From NCBI RefSeq assembly GCF_014203355.1, contig NZ_JACHIR010000002.1, positions 496,001-560,000 of the forward strand: a DNA stretch of 64,000 nt. Direction: 5' to 3'. The position numbers were made by a program, and so were the translations under genes. The notes below the pieces were generated by a model. That model saw only the letters and a list, made by a program, of their open reading frames with translations. It had not been told where the DNA came from and did not search any database. Positions within the stretch are counted from its first letter, which is position 1. Each line of letters opens with the position of its first letter. Source of the stretch: Kutzneria kofuensis. GTDB taxonomy: Bacteria; Actinomycetota; Actinomycetes; Mycobacteriales; Pseudonocardiaceae. Below, one piece after another: positions 24,199 through 31,600 of this stretch.

Positions 24199-24221
24199 CC
24201 CACGCAACAAAACCCCACCAC

Positions 24222-24845
24222 TCACAAATCCCGCAACACAATCTTCGCGAATCCCTCCGGATCCATGTACGGAAAAGCGTGCGGCATCCCCGGCAACGTT
24301 ATAACCTCCCCGCCCAGGCCCGCGACCCACCCCGGCGTGCAAATGGGATCCCGCTCTCCCCGCACCACAACCACCGGGCACCGCACCCCATCCAGCATTT
24401 CCTCCAGCGGGCACCGCAGCATCGACCGCAGGAGCACCCAGATCCTCCGCAGCCCTGCCTTCCCCCACTCGGGAAACTCCTGCCGCCCAAGCGATGCCGG
24501 TTCTCTCGTGCCGTCAATCATCCACCGCGCCATCACCCGCGGCACGGTCCGGTACGCGGGGTCGACGGTGGGGCTCCCCAGCACCAACCGCCGCACCTTC
24601 ATCTCCCGCGCCACCGCGGCGGCGACCTGCGTCCCCGACGAGTGCCCCACCAACACGACGTGGCGGTCACGAATCCGTTCAGCCACAACCGCTGCGTACT
24701 CCGGAATCCCCACCGGCGGACCCTCGACCGGCAGCCGCACAAGCTCACACCGCGCACCCGTCGCCTCGATGCATCGCACGGTCGGCTCCAGGTAGCGCGA
24801 GACGGCCAGGCCCGGCACCACCACGACGTCAGCTGGCACGGGCAT
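24222..24845 (-). CDS. Alpha/beta hydrolase
   Basis: A 207-residue compact alpha/beta hydrolase. It begins with a strand (DVVVVPGLAVSRYLEP), has the nucleophile elbow GHSSGTQ, an acid-loop candidate in GERDPICTPGW, and a catalytic His candidate in MPHAFPY. The ATG at 24845 lies within the 3' end of the upstream 453-residue gene (17-nt overlap); the longer open frame is shadow sequence of that gene. The two products probably function together. Its 3' end is 23 nt from the right palindrome of HNH element 1. The substrate is unknown. Confidence 0.82.
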   Translation of the reverse strand: MPVPADVVVVPGLAVSRYLEPTVRCIEATGARCELVRLPVEGPPVGIPEYAAVVAERIRDRHVVLVGHSSGTQVAAAVAREMKVRRLVLGSPTVDPAYRTVPRVMARWMIDGTREPASLGRQEFPEWGKAGLRRIWVLLRSMLRCPLEEMLDGVRCPVVVVRGERDPICTPGWVAGLGGEVITLPGMPHAFPYMDPEGFAKIVLRDL

Positions 24846-26190
24846 GCTCCAGCTGATCGAGCACCCTCTGTACGCCGATCCGCAACTGCCGGTCGTCGCC
24901 GCGCGGAATCGCCGACGAATACGCTGCCAGCGCCGCGAAATCCTCCGGATAGCGACCCAAGTCCGTCGCCGGAAGCCGCACGGCCCCGCTGTATTCGCGC
25001 AGCCGCAACCAGTCCTCCGGCTCGGCGATGCCGGCCGACCGCACACCGTGCGGGAACATCAGCACGTCGACGTTCGCGTACCGTCGCTCCCGCAGATACC
25101 CCGCCACCGCGTGCAGCGCGTCCCGGACCGGGAAGGCGGTCCAGAACGGCACGAGCCCGGCCTGGTTGACGCCGACCGGGTCGAGCATCACGAACGACTC
25201 CACCAGCAGCCGGTCCGCCGGCCGGCCGGCGGCCAGCAGCCACTCCCGGTGCATGTCCGCGACGGCAGCCGACAACCCGTGCGGCTCGTCGAACACGATC
25301 CGGTGCACGGGATGCCCGTGCGCGGCGGCCCACCGCTCGATCTCGCCGCCCAGCGAGGGTTCGAACCCCCACTCCGCCTCCGGCGCGTGGTCGTCGGCCG
25401 CCGGCGAGTCGAAGGACCGCAGCGGGGATCCCTGCTCGGACAGGAACTCCGCCACCCGTGGGCTGCCGCCGAGGTACTCGTCCGGCCGGAGGCCGCCGTA
25501 CGCACCGGTCTGGAACACGTGGCGGTCACCGATCCTGGTCACCGGCCACGACAGCTCGCAGTCCACGAGCACGATCGGCGCGCCGGGCATCAGCCGGGTC
25601 GCCAGGAACTCCTCGTACGCCCGGGGCAGCCGCAGCCACTTGAGCCGGAAGTACGTCATGAGGTCGATCATCAGCCGGTCCTGGTTGCCGTCGTGCATGT
25701 GGTGCAGGGCGACGTCAGGATTGTTGGCCAGTAACGGATCGGCGACCTCGGCGCCGAACTCGGCGGCCAGCACCGGGCGGTCCGGGTCGTTGCCGGACCA
25801 GCGCACCGGCACCAGCAGCGTCTGCGGCAGCCATGGAATCCCCGCTGCGGCGCACAGGTGCGTCATGGCGCCGTTGCTGGAACCGATGACCACGCCCGGA
25901 TACTGCGGCGGCCAGTCGTCGTAGTGGCCGGTCATCCACGACGCCACCTGCTGCATGTCGATCGACGACAGCATCGACGGTGTCACGCCCTCGGCCGCGC
26001 CGGAGATGCGGTACAGCTGGGTGCGCAGCGCCTCGGGCAGCAGGTTGGACAGGTGCAGCGGCGCCGCCATCAGCCGGCTCTGGCCCAGCACCGCGAACCG
26101 CTTGCCCCGCAACGCGAGCGAGACCGCACGCAGCATCGCGGTGGCGGAGTCGAAGCCCGCCACCGCCCGGCTCGGCGAGACCGTGGACAT
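24829..26190 (-). CDS. Uncharacterised 453-residue protein, hydrolase-coupled
   Basis: I do not recognise the family. Visible features: an N-terminal helix (AMLRAVSLALRGKRFAVLG), a possible nucleophile-elbow sequence VVIGSSNGAMTHLCAAAGIP (G-x-S-N-G), a middle part with VRWSGNDPDRPVLAAEFGAEV and HHMHDGNQDRLMIDLMTYF, and a C-terminal part with FDEPHGLSAAVADMHREW. There is no signal peptide or clear membrane helix. The ATG at 26190 was chosen since the upstream frame runs into the hemerythrin gene. It overlaps the alpha/beta hydrolase gene by 17 nt and may itself be hydrolase-like. Confidence 0.7.
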   Translation of the reverse strand: MSTVSPSRAVAGFDSATAMLRAVSLALRGKRFAVLGQSRLMAAPLHLSNLLPEALRTQLYRISGAAEGVTPSMLSSIDMQQVASWMTGHYDDWPPQYPGVVIGSSNGAMTHLCAAAGIPWLPQTLLVPVRWSGNDPDRPVLAAEFGAEVADPLLANNPDVALHHMHDGNQDRLMIDLMTYFRLKWLRLPRAYEEFLATRLMPGAPIVLVDCELSWPVTRIGDRHVFQTGAYGGLRPDEYLGGSPRVAEFLSEQGSPLRSFDSPAADDHAPEAEWGFEPSLGGEIERWAAAHGHPVHRIVFDEPHGLSAAVADMHREWLLAAGRPADRLLVESFVMLDPVGVNQAGLVPFWTAFPVRDALHAVAGYLRERRYANVDVLMFPHGVRSAGIAEPEDWLRLREYSGAVRLPATDLGRYPEDFAALAAYSSAIPRGDDRQLRIGVQRVLDQLEHARAS

Positions 26191-26201
26191 GACCGCCGTC
26201 C

Positions 26202-26675
26202 TCAGGCGCTCTGCAGCGCCAGCGGATCGCTCGGCGCGTCCGCCTTGGCCGCGGCCATGCGCGCGCCCAGCTCCTGCAACTGCTTGCGCCCCATCGCCTT
26301 GCGCACCTCGGGGAACCAGTCCTTCTCCTCCTCTTCGACGTGGTGGCGGACGTTCTCGATCAGCACCGTCACCTTGGCGTCGAAGTTCTCCGCGTCGGCC
26401 TCCAGCTTCGCCAGCTCCGAGAGCATCCACACCACGACGTGGTGCTCCTCCACGCTTTCCAGCACGTGGTCCTCGGTCTCCGGCACCGCCTTGCGCGCCT
26501 CCGGATAGAAGATGGTCTCCTCGATGTAGGCGTGTGTCGTGAGTTCCTTGATGATGGAGTCGACCAGCCTGCGTTTCGTGGCGTACGCCTTGTCACCGGC
26601 CTGCTCGAACTTCTTGAACAGCTGCTCGACCGTCTTGTGGTCTTCCTTCAGCAGCACGATCGCATCGGTCGACAC
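26202..26675 (-). CDS. Hemerythrin-domain protein 2
   Basis: A 157-residue HHE protein with typical motifs LLKEDHKTVEQLF, THAYIEETIFYPEA, VEEHHVVVWMLSEL and HHVEEEEKDWFPEV, giving the five His and two acidic ligands of a diiron site. It is shorter than hemerythrin 1 and lacks its tail. The GTG at 26675 has a strong ribosome site (GGAGGAG, 8 nt upstream) and a textbook SigB/SigF-like promoter (26719-26743). Role: oxygen, NO or peroxide-related iron chemistry in the cytoplasm under stress. Confidence 0.9.
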   Translation of the reverse strand: MSTDAIVLLKEDHKTVEQLFKKFEQAGDKAYATKRRLVDSIIKELTTHAYIEETIFYPEARKAVPETEDHVLESVEEHHVVVWMLSELAKLEADAENFDAKVTVLIENVRHHVEEEEKDWFPEVRKAMGRKQLQELGARMAAAKADAPSDPLALQSA

Positions 26676-26718
26676 GGGGCCCACTCCTCCCGGCACGGAT
26701 AAGACGAGACACCCACGG

Positions 26719-26743
26719 ATACCCCGCCGCATCGGCGACAAAC
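26719..26743 (-). promoter_or_regulatory. SigB/SigF-like promoter for hemerythrin 2
   Basis: On the minus strand: GTTT, 15 nt, GGGTAT, an exact match to the SigF-type consensus. It ends 43 nt before the GTG at 26675. Confidence 0.65.
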
Positions 26744-26747
26744 TGCG

Positions 26748-26774
26748 GTTTTCGACCGGGCCCCGCCGAGGTAT
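26748..26774 (+). promoter_or_regulatory. Weak SigB-like promoter for chaB
   Basis: GTTT, 17 nt, AGGTAT, ending 33 nt before the ATG at 26808. Spacing and first base differ from the consensus. It is divergent from 26719-26743. Confidence 0.3.
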
Positions 26775-26807
26775 CCCGTCCCCGTCCGAAGTCGACACTG
26801 GAGTGTG

Positions 26808-27212
26808 ATGGCCATGCCCGGGGCGAAGGAACTGCCCAGCACCCTCAAGCGGTCCCCGCAGAAGGCGCAGCGCACGTGGATCAAGGCGCACGACGCGGCC
26901 GTCGAGGAGTACGGCGAGGGCCGGCGCTCGCACCAGACGGCGTTCGCCGCGCTCAAGCACAGCTACGAGAAGGTCGGCGACCACTGGGAAGCCAAGAAGA
27001 ACAAGGGCCCGTCCGATCCGCAGGCGGCGCAGGGCAACCGCGCCAAGGCGAAGAAGACCGCCGGCGGCGTGGACGCCAACGCCAGCAAGACCCACCTGTA
27101 CGAGGTGGCGAAGAAGCTGGACGTGCCGGGCCGGTCCACGATGACCAAGCAGCAGCTGGTGAAGGCGATCCAGAAGGCCAACAACCGCAAGACCGCCAAG
27201 GCCAGGTCGTGA
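26808..27212 (+). CDS. chaB: ChaB-family protein with Rho N-terminal (SAP-like) domain
   Basis: A 134-residue protein. Residues ~5-65 are a ChaB domain (ELPSTLKRSPQKAQRTW, FAALKHSYEKVGDHWEAK); residues ~90-128 are a Rho N-terminal/SAP-like nucleic-acid-binding helix pair (THLYEVAKKLDVPGRSTM). ChaB was named for a regulator of a cation antiporter, but its biochemistry is unclear; actinobacterial fusions are stress-induced. Three possible starts exist: GTG 26805, ATG 26808, ATG 26814. I chose 26808 for its spacing from GGAG. It is very Lys-rich at the C terminus, consistent with nucleic-acid binding. Confidence 0.85.
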   Translation: MAMPGAKELPSTLKRSPQKAQRTWIKAHDAAVEEYGEGRRSHQTAFAALKHSYEKVGDHWEAKKNKGPSDPQAAQGNRAKAKKTAGGVDANASKTHLYEVAKKLDVPGRSTMTKQQLVKAIQKANNRKTAKARS

Positions 27213-27217
27213 CCGGA

Positions 27218-27244
27218 GAGGGGCAGCCGACCGGGCTGCCCCTC
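27218..27244. terminator. Hairpin terminator between convergent genes
   Basis: Perfect 11-bp stem GAGGGGCAGCC / GGCTGCCCCTC with a 5-nt loop, just after the chaB stop and overlapping the stop of the convergent gene. No U-tract. Confidence 0.7.
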
Positions 27245-27713
27245 AATCCCGGCGCATCACGCTGGACGGCCAGTCCGGGTCGCTCAACGCCCGCGGGAAC
27301 AGCCAGAGAACCAGCACCAGCCCCAGTATCGCGACGACGAGGTAGGCCAGCGAGGCGCCGGCGTCGTAGCCGAACACCTCCTGCCACGGTCCGGAGTCGC
27401 GCACCGCTGCCGACACCACGAAAAGCAGCCAGAACAGCGACGACTGAACACCCGACAGCAGCGCGGCGGCCCGGCGGCGGAGCGCACACGCCAGTGACAC
27501 CAGACCCGTCACCGCGATGATGCCCGCCTGCACCGCCGGCACGTGCACGCCGGCCACGAAAACCTGCCCCTGCAGCAGCGCCATGACGAACGCCCAGCCG
27601 CCGGCGAGGGCGAACACGATGCCCTGCCCGACGAGGATCCAGCGGCCGCGCCGGAAGGCGAGGTCGTTCGAGCCGTCGGCGATCGGGTCGATGATGACGT
27701 GACGGGTGGGCAC
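27243..27713 (-). CDS. Small four-helix membrane protein (DUF4383-like)
   Basis: A 156-residue integral membrane protein with about four hydrophobic helices (IVFALAGGWAFVMALLQG, AGIIAVTGLVSLACAL, SLFWLLFVVSA, AYLVVAILGLVLVLWLF). The layout resembles DUF4383 or other small actinobacterial membrane proteins, but I see no decisive motif. The start codon is GTG at 27713. Function unknown. Confidence 0.65.
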   Translation of the reverse strand: MPTRHVIIDPIADGSNDLAFRRGRWILVGQGIVFALAGGWAFVMALLQGQVFVAGVHVPAVQAGIIAVTGLVSLACALRRRAAALLSGVQSSLFWLLFVVSAAVRDSGPWQEVFGYDAGASLAYLVVAILGLVLVLWLFPRALSDPDWPSSVMRRD

Positions 27714-27730
27714 GGCTCATGGTTGCCCAC

Positions 27731-27755
27731 GCATGGCGGCGGCAAACGCGGGTAC
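27731..27755 (+). promoter_or_regulatory. SigB/SigF-like promoter for the SDR at 27765
   Basis: GCAT, 15 nt, GGGTAC, ending 9 nt before the ATG. Weak -35-like element. Confidence 0.4.
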
Positions 27756-27764
27756 GCCAGGGCC

Positions 27765-28580
27765 ATGACTGCCGCAAGCGAACGCGAAGCACGCCCCCTG
27801 ACCGCCGTCGTCACCGGTTCGGACTCCGGCATCGGCCGCGCCGTCGCCGTCGCGCTGGCCGGCGGCGGGGTCGACGTCGGCATCACGTACAACCGGGACG
27901 AGGACGGCGCCGAGCAGACCGCCCAGGAGGCCCGCGAGCAGGGCGTCAAGACGGCCGTCCGGCACCTGGACCTGACCGACCTGCCGACCGCCGGCGCGGT
28001 GATCGACGAGCTGGCCGACGAACTCGGCGGCATCGACGTGCTGGTCAACTGCTCCGGCACCGGCACCCACGAACGGGTCATGGACCTCGACTTCGACACC
28101 TGGCGCGAGGTGCTGTCGGTTGACCTCGACGGGGTCTTCGTCTGCTCGCAGCGGGCGGCCAAGCACATGATCGACGGCGGCCGGGGCGGCCGGATCATCA
28201 CCATCACCAGCGTGCACGAGCACGCGCCCCGGGTCGGGGCCGGCCCGTACTGCGCGGCCAAGGCCGGCGCCGGCATGCTGACCAAGGTCCTCGCGCTGGA
28301 GCTGGCCGAGCACGGCATCACCGTCAACGCGGTGGCCCCCGGCGAGATCTCCACGCCGATGACCGGCCAGGAGGACGTGGACCCGCACACCGAGCGCCGC
28401 CCGGGCATCCCACTGGGCCGGCCGGGGGCGGCCAGGGAGGTCGCGGCCGCGGTTGCGTTCCTCGCCACACCCGCCGCGGGCTACATCACAGGTTCCTCGC
28501 TGGTGGTCGACGGCGGCATGCTCCAGATGGGTCCGCAGGCCGGTTCCCACCTGACGAGCGACGACTGGCGCACACCGTGA
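27765..28580 (+). CDS. SDR-family oxidoreductase (glucose-1-dehydrogenase-like)
   Basis: A 271-residue classical short-chain dehydrogenase. The cofactor motif is VVTGSDSGIGRAVA (TGxxxGIG), the structural NSG-like motif is VLVNCSG, the catalytic Ser is in IITITSVHEH, and the Tyr/Lys pair is in GPYCAAKAG. The C-terminal VAPGEISTPM and GSSLVVDGGM blocks are typical of the group containing glucose 1-dehydrogenases and osmotic-stress YxjF/YdaD-type proteins. It reduces or oxidises a carbonyl/alcohol with NAD(P). Substrate unknown. A hairpin follows at 28601-28635. Confidence 0.88.
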   Translation: MTAASEREARPLTAVVTGSDSGIGRAVAVALAGGGVDVGITYNRDEDGAEQTAQEAREQGVKTAVRHLDLTDLPTAGAVIDELADELGGIDVLVNCSGTGTHERVMDLDFDTWREVLSVDLDGVFVCSQRAAKHMIDGGRGGRIITITSVHEHAPRVGAGPYCAAKAGAGMLTKVLALELAEHGITVNAVAPGEISTPMTGQEDVDPHTERRPGIPLGRPGAAREVAAAVAFLATPAAGYITGSSLVVDGGMLQMGPQAGSHLTSDDWRTP

Positions 28581-28600
28581 CGGATTGACCGATACCCCTT

Positions 28601-28635
28601 GTCCGGCAACGCCAAACCCGCATGCGTTGCCGGAC
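28601..28635. terminator. Inverted repeat after the SDR, terminator or operator
   Basis: Perfect 12-bp arms GTCCGGCAACGC / GCGTTGCCGGAC, 11-nt loop. It lies between the SDR stop (28580) and the large sensor gene. No U-tract; could also be a regulator binding site for the sensor gene. Confidence 0.5.
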
Positions 28636-28695
28636 CGTCGGACCTGCATCAAGCTGGAGGCATGGAGTCCCGTCGCAGAGAGGCCGGCCGGGTCG

Positions 28696-31600
28696 GTGAG
28701 TGACGTTTTTCCTGGCAGCAGCGAGATGGCCGCGCGGATGCGCGCCTACGACTGGTCCATGTCCACGCTCGGCGCGCCCGAGGGGTGGCCCGAGGCGATG
28801 CGCGCCGCCGTCCGGATCTGCCTGACCTCGCGCTTTCCCATGATCCTCTGGTGGGGTCGCGAGCTGCGGGTGTTCTACAACGACCCGTACCGCGAGCTGC
28901 TCGGCTCGAAGCATCCGGCCTTGGCCAAGCCGGGGCGGGAGGTCTGGTCGGAGATCTGGCACATCGTCGGGCCGATGCTGGAGGGCGTGCTCGCCACCGG
29001 CGAGGCGACCTGGTCCGACGACATGCTGCTGCCGATGAACCGGCACGGGTACTGGGAGGAGACGTACCACACGTACTCCTACAGCCCGGTGATCGACGAC
29101 GAAGGCGCGATCGTCGGCGTGTTCACCCCCGTCACCGAAACCACCGGGCGGGTCGTCGGCACCAGGCGGATGGCCGCGCTGCAGGACCTGGGGGCGCAGG
29201 CCGGGGCGACGACCGTCGACGAGGCGTGCCGCCGGATCGCGGAGTGGGCCGACCGGCACGGCCCGGACCTCCCGTACGTGTCGGTGCACCTCGACGGCCC
29301 CGTCGACGACCGCTGGCCGCTGGCCGAGGTGATGCGGACCGGTGAGCCGGTGGTCGTCACCAATGTGAGCGGGCTGCCGAACGGCGGCTGGGCGACGCCG
29401 CCGACCGAGGCGATGGTGCTGCCGCTGCGCAGCGACGCCGGCGACAAGCCGCTGGGCGCGGTGGTGCTGGCGGCCAGCGCCGGGCGTGCCCTGGACGAGG
29501 ACTACCGGGCGTTCCTGCGGCTGATCGCCGACCAGATCGCGGCCCTGGTCAACGGCGCGAAGGCGTACCAGGCGCAGCAGCGCCGGGCCGAGGAGCTGGC
29601 GGCGCTGGACCGCAGCAAGACCGTCTTCTTCTCCAACATCAGCCACGAGTTCCGGACGCCGCTGACCCTGATCACCGGGCCGCTGCGGGAGCTTCGCGAA
29701 CATGCGCCGCCGGAGATCGACGAGCAGCTGTCGATGATCGAGCGCAACGCCATGCGGCTGGGCAAGCTGGTCAATGCCCTGCTGGACTTCTCCCGCATCG
29801 AGGCCGGCCGCGTGCAGGCCCACTACGAGCCGGTCGACCTCGCCGTGCTGACCGCCGAACTGGCCAGCGTGTTCCGGGCCGCGATGGAGAAGGCCGGCCT
29901 GGCGCTGGAGGTGGACTGCCCCGCCCTGGGCCGGCCGGTCCACGTGGACCGGGAGATGTGGGAGAAGGTCATACTCAACCTGCTGAGCAACGCCTTCAAG
30001 TTCACCCTGGACGGCTCCGTCACGGTCACCCTCCGGCCCGACGGCGACCACGTGGTGCTGCGCGTGCGTGACACCGGCGTGGGCATTCCGGCGCACGAGA
30101 TGCCCCGGCTGTTCGAGCGGTTCCACCGCATCGAGCAGCCCCGTGCGCGGTCCACCGAGGGCAGCGGCATCGGCCTCGCGCTCGTGCGGGAACTCGTCCG
30201 GCTGCACGGCGGCGACATCTTCGCCGAGAGCGTCGACGGCGAGGGCACGTGCTTCACCGTGCGCATCCCGTTCGGCGAGGGGCTGGCCGTCGAGACGCGT
30301 GCGGAGCCCGCGCCGGTGTCGACGCCGTACGTGGAGGAGGCGCTGCGCTGGCTGCCGCCGGACGTGCCCTCCGGCGGGCCGTTCGACCGGGGGCCGGGCT
30401 ACGTGCTCGTCGCCGACGACAACGCCGACATGCGCGACTACCTGTCCCGTCTGCTCGGCGTGCGGCACACCGTGCGGACCGTCGGCGACGGGGCGCACGC
30501 GCTGGAGCTGGTCCGGTCGGATCCGCCGGACCTGCTGATCAGCGACGTGATGATGCCCGTGCTCGACGGCATCAGCCTGGTCCGGGAGTTGCGGGCGGAC
30601 CCGAGGACGGCTCGCCTGCCGGTGCTGCTGCTGTCCGCCCGCGCCGGGCAGGAGGCCGCCGCCGAGGGGCTGCGGGCGGGCGCCGACGACTACCTGGTGA
30701 AGCCGTTCGCCGCCGGCGAACTGCTCGCCCGGGTGAACACGCACGTCCGGCTGGGCCGGGTCCGCCGGCAGGGCGAGGAGCGGTTCCGCACCATGGCGGA
30801 CGTGGCACCGGCGCTGATCTGGGCGTCGGACCGGACCGGCAAGCGGGTGCTGGCCAACCGCGGCTGGTCGGAGTTCACGGGGACGGCCGGGCTGGCCGAC
30901 GAGTGGCGGGCGGCGCTGCACCCGGACGACCGCGACCGCTACCTGGCCACCTTCGAGCGGGCGACTCGGGACGGCCAGCCGTTCGACATCGAGTACCGGC
31001 TGCGCCGCGCCGACGGGGCGTACCACTGGATGGTGGAGCACGCGGTGCCGATCGGCAGCGGTTCCGAGTTCGGCGGGCACGTCGCCAGCTGCGTCGACGT
31101 CAACGAGCGCTACCGGGAGAGCGAACGGCAGCGGCTGCTGGCGCTGGTCGGGACGGCGCTGGACGCCGAGTCGGGCGTGCGGCAGCGGCTGGACCGGCTC
31201 ATCGGCGTGCTGATCGACAGCCGGCTGGCGGACGGCTGCGCGGTCACCCGGGTCACCGACACCGGCCTGCCGGTGACCATGGCCGAGGCCGGCGAGAGCA
31301 TCACTCCGACGATGACGGTCGTGGCCAAGCCGACCCTGATCAGCGACACGGAGATCGCGCTGCCGCTGTGCGCGCGGGGCGAGGTGCTGGCCGTGCTGAC
31401 CATGCGCCGCTCCCGCGACGAATCCGCGTACTGCGAGCGGGACCTGGAGCTGGCGAGCCAGATCGCCGACCGGGCCGGCATCGCGCTGGACAACGCGCTG
31501 CTGCTGGCCGAGGAGCAGGCCACCGCGCGCCGGCTGACGCTGCTGCAGCAGGCCACCGCGGACTTCTCCGCCGCCACGTCGCCGCAGCGCGTCGCCGAGA

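Larger units (their letters stand above)
22637..24200 (+). mobile_element. 13E12-type HNH element, copy 1 (intact)
   Basis: About 1.56 kb: a 120-bp palindrome, a conserved ~105-nt leader (includes CGATTATGCATGAAACAATC), the HNH gene, a short A/C-rich tail starting CCCCGGTTCTTTGACAATTC, and a second ~123-bp palindrome. The two palindromes are inverted relative to one another. The same arrangement recurs at 55464-57023. No target-site duplication is evident. It resembles REP13E12 of mycobacteria in gene content, but the bracketing hairpins are what define the unit here. Confidence 0.7.

Noticed and set aside
28662-28703. A 13-codon ORF (MESRREAGRVGE) just upstream of the sensor start as a leader peptide
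   Set aside because: No ribosome site of note and no attenuator structure following it; could easily be chance.
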